From contig JAFFTF010000002.1 of NCBI GenBank assembly GCA_022803075.1, forward strand, positions 1-64,000: a DNA stretch of 64,000 bases. The letters are read 5' to 3'. The translations under genes were made by a program, and so were the position numbers. Shown here piece after piece: positions 55,068 through 63,248 of the stretch. How positions within the stretch are numbered: the stretch's first letter is position 1; every line of letters begins with the position of its first letter. The notes under the pieces are model-generated. The model made no database searches. It was not told the origin of the DNA and saw only the letters and a program-made list of their open reading frames with translations. Source of the DNA: Micrococcales bacterium 31B. GTDB lineage: Bacteria; Actinomycetota; Actinomycetes; Actinomycetales; Dermabacteraceae.

Positions 55068-55780
55068 GCGACCACCCCGCCAACGACCGACGGTGCAGAA
55101 CCTGCCGACCCGGCCACCGGAGCGTCCGACCCGCTGCGCGTCGCCTGGCTGGGACTGTTGATCGAGAGCGTCGCGTGCGTGGTCACGTGTTGCACGCTGC
55201 GGCCAACCATCGCCCACCCCGAGAAGACGGTGTGCAGCACGGCGCCGAGATCGCCGACGAGGCGGGTCGCGAAGTGCTCCGACGCGACGAAGGTGCCGTT
55301 GCTGCGCGCGAGGTCGATGGCGGCGTAGATGTCGCGCATGTGATCGGGCTCGACCCCGGCCGTGACGGCGTCGGCGAGGGGGTACAGGGACCAGTCGGCG
55401 GTCACGAAGTGGCCCGCGTGCCGGGGCTCGACGGCCTGTGCGACCCGCGGGGTCGTGACGCTGCAGCCTAGTTCTCCCGGGCAGCCGCGCGATAGGTGAA
55501 TGCTGAGGGTTGCGTGACGACCCGTCGCGGCGAGGGCGAGCGCGAAGTCGGTGACGTACGCGTACAGGTCGCACTCGCTGCCGCCGAGGTAGGTGCTCAC
55601 GTCGGTGGTTTGGCGCGTGAGCCCGCGGCTCGGGGTTTGGGCGAGCGCGCCGAGTATGACGTCGGCGTAGTCGTCGCACATGACGGCCGCCGTGATACGC
55701 GCGCCGACGCCGAAGGCGAGGGCAGCGGCGCTGTCGCTCGCGGCGGCAGCCTGGGGTGATGTGGTGTCTAGGGTGGTCAT
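55064..55780 (-). CDS. ykoF: YkoF-family thiamine/HMP-binding protein
   Basis: 238 aa, two tandem YkoF ferredoxin-like domains that bind thiamine or hydroxymethylpyrimidine. Domain 1: FGVGARITAAVMCDDYADVI and STYLGGSECDLYAYVTDFAL. Domain 2: HFVTADWSLYPLADAVTAGV and GTFVASEHFATRLVGDLGAV. The ATG at 55780 has GAGGAGG upstream and is first in the operon behind a TPP riboswitch. No signal peptide, so it works in the cytoplasm, perhaps handing ligand on after import. Confidence 0.88.
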   Translation of the reverse strand: MTTLDTTSPQAAAASDSAAALAFGVGARITAAVMCDDYADVILGALAQTPSRGLTRQTTDVSTYLGGSECDLYAYVTDFALALAATGRHATLSIHLSRGCPGELGCSVTTPRVAQAVEPRHAGHFVTADWSLYPLADAVTAGVEPDHMRDIYAAIDLARSNGTFVASEHFATRLVGDLGAVLHTVFSGWAMVGRSVQHVTTHATLSINSPSQATRSGSDAPVAGSAGSAPSVVGGVVA

Positions 55781-55798
55781 GAAGCCTCCTCGTGTCGA

Positions 55799-55921
55799 TG
55801 CACGGGAGGGGTGACGCTGATTGCGCCAACCACTGCTGCTACCTCCGCTGGAATTACCCAGATCAGGTTCAACGGTCGAAACTTGAGTTTCCTCTCAGCC
55901 CGAACTACGGGCTCCCGTGCA
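55799..55921 (-). ncRNA. TPP riboswitch (THI element)
   Basis: On the minus strand the aptamer core reads GGGAGCCCG...GGGCTGAGAGG (55916-55891), CGTTGAACCTGATCTGG (about 55874-55858) and CCAGCGGAGG (55851-55842), the conserved thi-box. The outer stem P1 is formed by TGCACGGGAG and CTCCCGTGCA (55921-55912 and 55808-55799), 10 bp. The ykoF Shine-Dalgarno GAGGAGG follows at about 55791-55785, so control may be at translation initiation. A TAGGGT -10 box (55933-55928) precedes it. Confidence 0.92.
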
Positions 55922-55997
55922 GTCAAAACCCTACACGAGCCGCGCGAGCTCGGGGAGGCGCGGGCTCGAGACGCGGGCCACGCCTACAATGCGAGTC

Positions 55998-56657
55998 ATG
56001 CCGCCCACCGCCCGCCAACTCTTCGACGCCCTCTCGCAGCATGTCGCACCGACCCGCTGGTGGCCCGCCGACGACCCGTTCGAGATGATGGTCGGCGCGG
56101 TGCTCGTGCAAAACACCGCGTGGCGCAACGTCGAGGTCGCGCTCGACCAAGTGCGCGACGCGGGTCTGCTCTCACCCGCGGCCCTCGTTGCGGCGCCGCC
56201 GGACCGGGTGCGCGATGCGATTCGCCCCTCCGGATTTATGACCGCCAAGGCCCGCACCCTCGCGGGCCTAGCCCGGTGGACGCTCGACCGCGAGGCCCGC
56301 CTCGGCAGTGACCTCGCGGGGCCGGACCCCGGCCTGCGTGCCGAACTGCTTGCCCTGCCCGGCATCGGCCCCGAAACCGCCGACGTGATTCGCCTCTACG
56401 CCTACGACCAGCCCTGCTTCGTCTATGACACCTACGCGCGACGCCTGCTCGACGCCGCCGGCCACCCCGTGCGCGCCAGCTACGAGGCCACGCGCCGCGC
56501 GTTAGACCTCCCGCTCGACGGGCTGAGCCTCGCCGAGGTGAAGTTGCTGCACGGCCTGATCGTCGACGGGGGTAAGCAGGCCGGACGCTCCGGTGGCTGG
56601 GCGCCCATCGTCAACACCATTTTTTGCGCCCCCCTCGGCCCCCGTGAATCCGCATGA
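55998..56657 (+). CDS. HhH-GPD base-excision DNA glycosylase (MagIII/endonuclease III-like)
   Basis: 219 aa from ATG 55998. It has MMVGAVLVQNTAWRNVEVAL (the alpha-helical core), the helix-hairpin-helix LLALPGIGPETADVIRLYAY and the catalytic Asp in CFVYDTYARRLLDAAG. The four-Cys iron-sulfur loop of endonuclease III is absent, pointing to the 3-methyladenine glycosylase III-like subgroup. TACAAT lies 7 nt upstream of the ATG with no ribosome-binding site, so a leaderless transcript is likely. Divergent from the riboswitch operon, with overlapping promoter regions. Confidence 0.82.
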   Translation: MPPTARQLFDALSQHVAPTRWWPADDPFEMMVGAVLVQNTAWRNVEVALDQVRDAGLLSPAALVAAPPDRVRDAIRPSGFMTAKARTLAGLARWTLDREARLGSDLAGPDPGLRAELLALPGIGPETADVIRLYAYDQPCFVYDTYARRLLDAAGHPVRASYEATRRALDLPLDGLSLAEVKLLHGLIVDGGKQAGRSGGWAPIVNTIFCAPLGPRESA

Positions 56658-56800
56658 TTTCGAGGCCAGCGGAGGGTCTGGGCGTCCGATGTGGCGTAGG
56701 TAACCGCTGATCGGACCCGCGTGGTTCGCAACCACCCCTCGGTTTGGGGTACGATTTTCAAGGCTCGTTCGGGGAACGAAAGTTCACCGGGCCGGTTGTT

Positions 56801-56874
<74 letters not shown>

Positions 56875-56881
56875 CGTTGTG

Positions 56882-56930
56882 AAGTGTCGAGACATCGTTC
56901 CTTGATGTCTCGGCACTTTTCTTTGTTTTG
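56882..56930 (+). terminator. Terminator of tRNA-Pro
   Basis: AAGTGTCGAGACATC/GATGTCTCGGCACTT hairpin (56882-56918) with one mismatch and a 7-nt loop, followed by TTCTTTGTTTT. Confidence 0.85.
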
Positions 56931-56940
56931 ACGCGGGGGT

Positions 56941-57317
56941 GTGTCGCGTCATCGTTCCGTTTTTTGGGGTCGTTCACTGTGTGGTGGGCGGCCTTTTGTG
57001 TTGGTAGTTGGTGTTGGGGTTGAGGGTGTGTTCGGCGATGATTTCGCCGGTGGTGCGGTTGATGACGAGGGTGTCGCGGTCGTGGATGAGGATGAGGGTG
57101 GGTGCGCCGATGTTGGCGCGTCCGATGGCGAGGTGGCGGAGTTTTCCGGCGTAGCGGAGGCTGACTCGACCGGTTCTATCGACTTTTTCGTGTCGGGTTC
57201 GCCAGGTTTTGTGGTTGAGCGTTTGGGTGGGTTCTGCTTTGGGGAGTGTGGTGTAGGCCTGGTGGGGTGTGCGGTGGTGGAGGGCTCGGTGGGGGCGTTG
57301 GGTGTTGTAGATGTGTG
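56941..57317 (-). mobile_element. IS481-type element, 3' remnant with terminal sequence
   Basis: The minus strand from about 57316 to the TGA at 56974-56976 encodes the end of an IS481-like transposase: THIYNTQRPHRALHHRTPHQ, KTWRTRHEKVDRTGRVSLRY, then GRANIGAPTLILIHDRDTLV and GEIIAEHTLNPNTNYQ. The integrase core is missing. The outer 35 bp starting GTGTCGCGTCATCGTTCCG recur at 59731-59800, so this is the element's terminus. Inserted just behind the tRNA terminator. Confidence 0.75.
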
Positions 57318-57375
57318 TCGCGCGTCAGACTTTGTGGCAGGGCGATTGATTGAGTCCTGAATGGAGAGTGTGACC

Positions 57376-58505
57376 ATGGCTAGACGAGCGGTGATCCTGG
57401 TGGAATAGAAGACGAGGATCGTGCTGAGCATCCTCGCCGGGGAGATGACGATCGCCAAAGCGGCGGGGCGGGAGAAGGTCAGTGAGCAGTCCATCGGCCG
57501 GTGGAAGGAGACTTCCTCGAGGCCGGCAAATCCGGACTCGCCGCCGGGCAGTCCGGGCCGTCGACCCGGGAGCAGCAACTGGCGGCGGAGGTCGCGGATT
57601 CAACCCACGCCCTCGGTGAGGCCGCAGTCGAGATCCGGGTGTGGAAGAAGTCTGCGGAGGGCCGCTTGGGCCCTTCGAGGACCTCGAGGTGATCCGCACG
57701 GACGCGGACATGTCGACGTCGAGGTTCGTGGTGCTGATCGACATGCCCGAGCGCACCTGGCGTCGCTGGCAGGCCAAGGCGCGGCATGAGCAGCCGCCGA
57801 AGTGCCCGTGGCCGCGGCCGACAGGCATGCGGCCAGACCGCTCGTGGTCAAGCAAGTGCTGACGAAGGACCGGAAGGCGGCGTTCGCGAAGGACCCGACC
57901 GGTCCGAACCAGGTGTGGCAGTTGGACTTCAGCGAGTTCGAGACCACGCAGGGCGGGACCTGGCGGATCGCTGGGCGTCGGGACTGGTACTCCAAACTCG
58001 AACACCCGTTCCACGTGTCGGGGCCGCGAACCAGTACGACGCGATCACGGCGATCGAGCTCGCCCTAGCCGACTACCAGCAGATGTTCGGGCAGCCGCTC
58101 GTCGACGCATGCGAGGTCAACCCCGACACGGGTGAACCGCTTCCCGTGGTCACGATTGCCACGGACAACGGCGGCCCGTTTCGGTCGTTGAACGTCGAGT
58201 TGTTCATCATGCGCCACCCCGAACTGCGTCACGTCCGCACCCGGGTGAAGTCACCGGGGCAGAACGGGTCACGCGAACGCGGGTTCGGGACACTGAAGTA
58301 CGAGCGGCTGTTCCTCGAGGAGATCCCCGACGCGTTGACGCTGATCGAACGCGCAGAGGACTACCGCACCGAGTACAACTCCGAGCGACCTCACGAAGCG
58401 ATCTCCTGGAACCGGCCGATGGAAGTACACCTAGGCCTGGCGGACCCCACAATCCCTACTTTGAAACAGACGAAATCCTGCCAACAACTTGACGCGAGAC
58501 ACTTC
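57376..58505 (+). pseudogene. Degenerate IS (orfA/orfB, integrase-core) transposase
   Basis: OrfA begins MARRAVILVE at 57376 and meets a TAG at 57406-57408. Downstream, LSILAGEMTIAKAAGREKVS and SIGRWK shift frame near 57508 into DFLEAGKSGLAAGQSGPSTR. OrfB then appears in pieces: FVVLIDMPERTWRRWQAKAR, VWQLDFSEFETTQGGTWRI, and the integrase end TIATDNGGPFRSLNVELFIM with RERGFGTLKYERLFLEEIPD, holding the second Asp and the Glu of the DDE triad. At least one stop, two frameshifts and an internal deletion make it non-functional. The frame runs on to 58622 through unrelated sequence. Confidence 0.8.
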
Positions 58506-58698
58506 ACCTCGTCCGCTCGAAAATTCTTTCTAGCAGGCTTCTTAGCCCGCACATGGCCTGCTACCAATCTCGGCACCCATCGGCGTGTCGCTCGAACAAA
58601 TGTTCGAGTAGTGCTGAGATAATAGTTTGGTGATGCGATAGTTCGGCGTTCGATCCACGTTCCCTCGTCTGCTTCGCCCGATATGAGAGGAGGTGAAT

Positions 58699-58935
58699 GT
58701 GAGCATGGACGGTAATTACTCAGTCGTTCCCCGCGATAGCGGTTGGGCGGCCATCGGGCACGGGAACTCCCGTGCCTCGTCGCTCCACAGGACGCAGGCA
58801 GACGCCTATGCTGCTGCGCGCGACTACTCTGCTAACCGTGGCGGTGGTGAGGTCTCCATCCACGGCCGTAACGGTCAGATTCGTGACAAGAACACGATCT
58901 CACCGGCGCACGATCCAAGAGACAGCAAAGGTTAG
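58699..58935 (+). CDS. DUF2188-family small protein
   Basis: About 78 aa. GTG 58699 lies 5 nt after AGGAGG; ATG 58705 is an alternative. The body SVVPRDSGWAAIGHGNSRAS followed by HRTQADAYAAARDYSANRGG and VSIHGRNGQIRDKNTI matches DUF2188, a small domain of unknown function often found in accessory or phage-linked DNA. It appears intact among decayed IS elements. Confidence 0.8.
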   Translation: MSMDGNYSVVPRDSGWAAIGHGNSRASSLHRTQADAYAAARDYSANRGGGEVSIHGRNGQIRDKNTISPAHDPRDSKG

Positions 58936-59105
58936 GCGCATTGTCGGCACCGGGTCGGAGATGGGGATGCCAAACGGCCCGGCGCCTTCAATGTCGCGTT
59001 AGTCGAGCGTTTGACCTCGAGATGGATATCTTTTGGCGCAAACTGCTTTGACCTGCAGGTTTGCGATGGATAGGTGTCGATTTGAGTCACTAGCCGGGCG
59101 GTAGA

Positions 59106-59260
59106 ATGACGCCCGTGAGCCCATTTTTAGGGAAAGTGAAGACTCCCTCCGGCGCGACGGCCGTTCAAATCGTGGCCAAAGTAGGCCGCACCAATAGAGT
59201 CATCGAACACCTCGGATCCGCGCACACACCCGACGAGTCGGCGTTGGAGGAGTTGGCGGC
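59106..59260 (+). pseudogene. IS1634-type transposase N-terminal fragment
   Basis: Starts near GTG/ATG 59106 and reads SPFLGKVKTPSGATAVQIVA then KVGRTNRVIEHLGSAHTPDE, the usual beginning of IS1634-family transposases. It stops being transposase-like after about 50 codons, where it joins the AbiEii fragment in the same frame. Confidence 0.65.
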
Positions 59261-59671
59261 CTTCGAGGTGAACGTGCTGGCACCGAACGCACTCTCTTCG
59301 AGAAGCTAGCCGCTGTGCACGATGCGGCAAGCCGTAACGACACGACCACACTTTTGAAGCAGGGCCGCCACTTCTACGACATCCATCGTCTCATTCAGAA
59401 CCTGCACGTGGCAGAGGTGCTTGAAGCGATGAGAGCGGAGTCTAAGCAGAGACTCGTGAACGACATTGAAGAGCAAAGCCGCGCCGCCGAATTCTCCTCC
59501 ACTCCGCGACCGACGAACGGATACGCAACCAGCCCCGCCTTCGACGCGAATCACCCTTCCCGGGAGGCGATTGGGCGCGGGTACAACGCCGCGCAGCAAC
59601 TCGTCTATGGGAACCATGTCACCCTGGACGACGCTGTGGCCAGCGTTCACGCGGCGCGCGAACTCCTTTAA
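59261..59671 (+). pseudogene. AbiEii-type nucleotidyltransferase toxin, C-terminal fragment
   Basis: FEVNVLAP (frame 1) continues as ERTLFEKLAAVHDAASRNDT in another frame if one base is added near 59284. Then KQGRHFYDIHRLIQNLHVAE, STPRPTNGYATSPAFDANHP and REAIGRGYNAAQQLVYGNHV match the C-terminal part of the AbiEii/AbiGii toxin family. The N-terminal nucleotidyltransferase core and the AbiEi antitoxin are absent. It is the scar of a type IV toxin-antitoxin or abortive-infection locus cut by an IS. Confidence 0.7.
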
Positions 59672-59730
59672 GGCTTCGCGACGGTGGGACGCACCTTCAC
59701 ACTCAGGAATCCAGCGGAACCGTATGCCTC

Positions 59731-59800
59731 GCCTCATCGTTCCGTTTTTTGGGGTGGTGTGTCGCGTCATCGTTCCGCTTTTTGGGGTCGTTCACAGTGT
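59731..59800. repeat. Two copies of the IS481-type terminal sequence
   Basis: CTCATCGTTCCGTTTTTTGG (from 59733) and GTGTCGCGTCATCGTTCCGC then TTTTTGGGGTCGTTCAC (59759-59795) repeat the outer end found at 56941-56976, in the same orientation. From 59801 to 60344 I see no credible gene. Confidence 0.75.
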
Positions 59801-60344
59801 GATGCCCCTAAACGCTCGGGAGCACGAGTGGGCGCAGCACCAGTCCGAGCCTGGGGAGTCGTTCGCCGCCTCCGCAAGAGTAGCCCCACTTCGATGCCGC
59901 CCCATCTCGCCAACGCGTACGAGAAGCACCGACCGGCTTACTGGGGCCGCAGCGCCCGCAGCCTGGCGCGTCCGAAAACTCCACCTCGTAGTCGCCGTTC
60001 AGGGCTGGACGCCGGGTGCCCGGGTACTCGGGTAGCCGGCGTCCGTCTATCGAAACGCAAGCGATCACTCCACGAGCCGTCCCACAGTACGAACGCGTAG
60101 TGTTACGATGATGCGTCCCTGCGCATCCCCACATGTGAAAACTATTGCAGTCCGTAACACGGCGACACCCTGCGCACTCGACTCAACTTTCATATGAAAC
60201 CTGCCCCAGTCGCACCACGACCAAAAAAGTAAAGAGCCGCACCACCTAGCCATTCGCAGTTTCGCAAAGTTAGGGTAACGGCAATGCAATGAAGCATGTT
60301 TCGTTAGACGCAATCGAGCGTCAACACAGGGGGAAGGAATCATC

Positions 60345-61167
60345 ATGACCACACAATTCACTCGCCGCACCTTATGGGGCGCATCGCTCGCCGTCGCGGC
60401 CGCCTGCGCAGCACCGTGGGTGACGACCACCGCGGCCGAGGCCAAAGGCACTCGCGAACTCGCGCCCACGCGCGACGCCGAGGCAACCACACCGAGCCCG
60501 ACGTACCCGATCACGGTTTATTCCGTGGCCTACAGCCCGAATCTTTTCATGGCCGTCGACGGCGGCGGCGTCCGCTATATCAACTGGGAAGAATGGCAAC
60601 ATAGGGGTTTTCCCACCCCCCAAACCCGCGCCCACCCACTACGTGCGCCTGCATTGGCAAGCCACTGCGTACGCCTTACACCAGTGGAGCCCAGAACCGT
60701 CCACGTGGTCGTGGCACGCCCTGACCAGCCAAGAACTCGCGGCAGCCGGTAATCCGACTATTCGCGAGTCGCCCTGGGTGCCGTATATTGACGCATACAA
60801 GTACGCCAGCAGCGACGAGGTTTTCTACCGGTCGAAAGATGACGATCAGGTTCGCAAGCTCACGTTCCAGGAGTGGCTAAACTTCGGCGCACCCGCGCCG
60901 ACCCTGCAAGACACCGCATTTCTCAAACTGCCGTGGCTAGACGACGTCTTTATGGTGTATCCAATTGGCAGGGGATACCACGTGACCTTTGAAGATTGGC
61001 TGTATTACGGGCAGCCCACCCCCAAGGTGGTCCCCCGCTTCGCCGGAGACATCTGGACCAGGTCGGCTGACGGCAAAGACATCGTGTATCGCAACGACAA
61101 CAACCGCTTCACCAAGGTGGTTACGCCCGAGGAATACGCGCGGGCGGGCTCCCCGCCACTGAGTTAA
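60345..61167 (+). pseudogene. Tat-secreted five-repeat protein, frameshifted
   Basis: ATG 60345 has AGGAA upstream. The signal peptide FTRRTLWGASLAVAAACAAP is twin-arginine type. The frame fails at a CCCCCC run (60616-60621). With five Cs it continues PTPKPAPTHYVRLHWQATAY to the stop at 61165-61167, giving about 273 aa. The mature protein consists of five repeats of about 40 residues, each ending in a short motif: INWEEWQHRGFPTP, LTSQELAAAGNPT, LTFQEWLNFGAPAP, VTFEDWLYYGQPTP and VTPEEYARAGSPPL. I know no named family with this pattern. The C-run may be a real lesion, a phase-variable tract or an assembly error. Confidence 0.65.
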
Positions 61168-61183
61168 TTTTCGGTTTATTACC

Positions 61184-61237
61184 GGACGCCACCGTGCCAC
61201 CGTTGCCAGCGTCGCCAACGGTGGCACGTTGGCGTCC
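61184..61237. terminator. Very strong hairpin between convergent genes
   Basis: Outer stem GGACGCCA/TGGCGTCC and inner stem GTGCCACCGTTG/CAACGGTGGCAC, separated by a 2-nt internal loop, with a 10-nt apical loop. It lies between the secreted-repeat gene and the convergent DHFR-like gene. There is no U-tract. Probably a bidirectional transcription stop. Confidence 0.6.
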
Positions 61238-61323
61238 AAGGCCCGCCGCGCCCAACCGCCCCGCCGCGCCGACCGCCCCGCCCCGCGCCCCACGGCCCCC
61301 GCGCCGCGCCCCAGGCCCCGAAC

Positions 61324-61944
61324 CTACTCGAGCGGCTGAATGCCCTCGAACTCCGCGCGCGGGGCCGCCCCGGTCACCTCGTATGCGAGCAGCGAGAGGC
61401 CAGCCTCGGTGCGCGCCTGGTGCACGAGCCGCAAGCCCACGTCGGAGCGGCCCGCGAGCAGCCGCCGCCCCTGACCCACCACGACGGGCGCGACCACGAG
61501 CCGCAACCCATCGACGAGCCCCGCGTCGAGCAGTGACGACGCCAGCCGGGCGCTGCCGTGTACCTGCACCTCGCGGCCCGGCCGCGCCCGGAGCGCCCCC
61601 ACGGTCTCGGCGACGTCGCCGCGCAGCACCGTGGTGGGGTTCCACGCGCCCTCCGTGAGGCTCGTGCTCACCACGTATTTGGGCAGCGTATTCATGCGCA
61701 CCGTGAACGGGTCGGGTTCGGGTATCTGCGGCCAATCGCGCGCGAACGCCTCGTAGGTGCGGCGCCCGAACAGCAGCCCATCGGCCAGGTCGAGCCAGTC
61801 GGAGGCCTGCCGCACGAAATCCTCCCCGAGGTAGGGCACGAACCAGCCCCCGCGGGTGAATCCGTCGCTCGGGTCTTCGTCGGCCGAGCCGGGGCCCTGC
61901 GAGACCCCGTCGAGGCTCACGAACTGCGTTATCACGATTTTCAT
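61324..61944 (-). CDS. Dihydrofolate reductase-family (RibD C-terminal-like) protein
   Basis: 206 aa from ATG 61944, which has GAGGGAG upstream. It begins MKIVITQFVSLDGVSQGPGS. NADPH-binding segments are DGLLFGRRTYEAFARDWPQI, KYVVSTSLTEGAWNPTTVLR and VQVHGSARLASSLLDAGLVD, then LVVAPVVVGQGRRLLAG. This is the widespread YyaP/YwjB-like group, not housekeeping FolA; the substrate is unknown. Single gene. Confidence 0.85.
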   Translation of the reverse strand: MKIVITQFVSLDGVSQGPGSADEDPSDGFTRGGWFVPYLGEDFVRQASDWLDLADGLLFGRRTYEAFARDWPQIPEPDPFTVRMNTLPKYVVSTSLTEGAWNPTTVLRGDVAETVGALRARPGREVQVHGSARLASSLLDAGLVDGLRLVVAPVVVGQGRRLLAGRSDVGLRLVHQARTEAGLSLLAYEVTGAAPRAEFEGIQPLE

Positions 61945-62133
61945 GGGGGCTCCCTCGTGCCGTGGTGCGGGGCGGCCCAATTTTTTAGGCGGACGCCGCG
62001 TGCCGTCGGCATCGTCTCACGGCGCACCGCGACCCTCCGCGGTTTCGCCGATCACGCGCCAATCACGCCCCGAAGCCGCCCCGAAAGAACCCCGAAAGAA
62101 CCCCGATCACGCCCCGGACCACCGTCACTTACC

Positions 62134-62153
62134 GTCTAGCCGGTCTGTTAGAC
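62134..62153. promoter_or_regulatory. Inverted repeat at the TetR promoter
   Basis: GTCTA-N10-TAGAC. Its right arm overlaps the TAGACT -10 box (62149-62154), which stands 6 nt before the ATG. Probably an autoregulatory TetR operator on a leaderless promoter. Confidence 0.55.
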
Positions 62154-62160
62154 TCACAAG

Positions 62161-62763
62161 ATGAATACCACAACCCCACCCCGGCAGCGCAATCTGCAGC
62201 AGACCCGGCGGCTCCTCCTCGACGCCGCCCGCACCGAGGTCGCCGCGCGCGGCGCGCACGTCAGCCTGGACGCCATCTCCCGAACTTCCGGCGTCTCCAA
62301 GGGTGGACTGCTCCACCACTTCCCGACGAAAGAGTCGATGCTCCTCGCCCTCGCGGACGACCTCTACCAGCGCTTCGAACGCACCCTCGCCGAGATCGCC
62401 GCGAGCGAGCCCGAGGGCCCAGGCCACGCGCTACGCGCCTACGTCCGCGCCACGTTCCGCGAACTCGCCGCTCCCGACGTGCTGCACGAACACGGCACCC
62501 TGCTGAACCTCATCGCGACGGTGCCCGCCGTGTCGCGGTTCGTGGGCGGCAAGCTCACCGCGATGCAACGCAGCTTCGCGGCCGACGGAATCGCCCCCGA
62601 CGTCGTGCGCCTCGTGATGCTCGCGACCGACGGCGCCGCCGTGGGCATGGTGACCGCCGGCCCCTCGGACTCCACCGCCCACGCCGGTCTCGAAAACCAG
62701 CTGCTCACGTTGATTTCACAGCAGGACGCCGCGGCCGCCCTGCTGGCACCGCACACCCCCTAG
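62161..62763 (+). CDS. TetR-family transcriptional regulator
   Basis: 200 aa. The N-terminal DNA-binding domain is RRLLLDAARTEVAARGAHVS followed by LDAISRTSGVSKGGLLHHFP and TKESMLLALADDLYQRFE. The ligand domain is Ala/Leu-rich. ATG without ribosome-binding site, probably leaderless. It is followed 2 nt later by a DUF6220 membrane protein and then a multicopper oxidase, so it likely controls that operon; copper or an organic stress signal are candidates. Confidence 0.88.
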   Translation: MNTTTPPRQRNLQQTRRLLLDAARTEVAARGAHVSLDAISRTSGVSKGGLLHHFPTKESMLLALADDLYQRFERTLAEIAASEPEGPGHALRAYVRATFRELAAPDVLHEHGTLLNLIATVPAVSRFVGGKLTAMQRSFAADGIAPDVVRLVMLATDGAAVGMVTAGPSDSTAHAGLENQLLTLISQQDAAAALLAPHTP

Positions 62764-62765
62764 CC

Positions 62766-63248
62766 GTGCACCCCAGTTACCCCTCCACCCACGGCACCCA
62801 CGAAACGCACGAAACCCGCGCCGCGGCGAACGTCGGCAAGAAGCCGTTTCGCCTCGCCTACGCCTACGTCGCCCTCGCCCACGCCGTGCTGCTGATTTTG
62901 CAGCCGATCCTGGCCGGCATCAGCTTGCAGGGCAGCGACGCCGCACTCGACCTGCACTATTACAACGGCATGGCGATCATGACCGTGGCCGTCCTGCAGA
63001 TCGTGGCGGCCCTGCTGTGGTGGAAGCCGGGCGGCGGCGGCACTCGCGGAATTTCGGTCTCGGCGGTCCTGCTGGTGCTTGAGCTCGCGCAGTTCGTGCT
63101 CGGCTCGAACGAGGTCTACTCGGTGCACCTGCCGCTCGGCATCCTCACCCTGGTCGACGCCGTCATGGCCGCGCGACTGGGCTACCGCAGCACGCGCAGC
63201 ACGCCCCGCGCCCCTCGGGGCCGCTCGGCCGGCCGCCTGCACTCGTGA
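62766..63248 (+). CDS. DUF6220-like four-helix membrane protein
   Basis: 160 aa from GTG 62766. After a His/Thr-rich N-terminal tail (THGTHETHETR) come four helices: LAYAYVALAHAVLLILQPIL, YNGMAIMTVAVLQIVAALLW, ISVSAVLLVLELAQFVLGSN and LPLGILTLVDAVMAARLGYR. His and Tyr near helix ends (DLHYYNG, YSVHLPLG) could bind haem or metal as in small cytochrome-like proteins, but this is a guess. Its TGA overlaps the GTG that appears to start the multicopper oxidase. Confidence 0.7.
   Translation: MHPSYPSTHGTHETHETRAAANVGKKPFRLAYAYVALAHAVLLILQPILAGISLQGSDAALDLHYYNGMAIMTVAVLQIVAALLWWKPGGGGTRGISVSAVLLVLELAQFVLGSNEVYSVHLPLGILTLVDAVMAARLGYRSTRSTPRAPRGRSAGRLHS

Noticed and set aside
57320-57373. Terminal inverted repeat of the degenerate IS at 57376
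   Set aside because: No matching inverted copy could be found near 58505, so the element boundaries are not defined.
59684-60100. Overlapping frames of 100-190 aa on both strands
   Set aside because: They run through IS-end repeats, lack ribosome-binding sites and show no protein-like composition or known motif.
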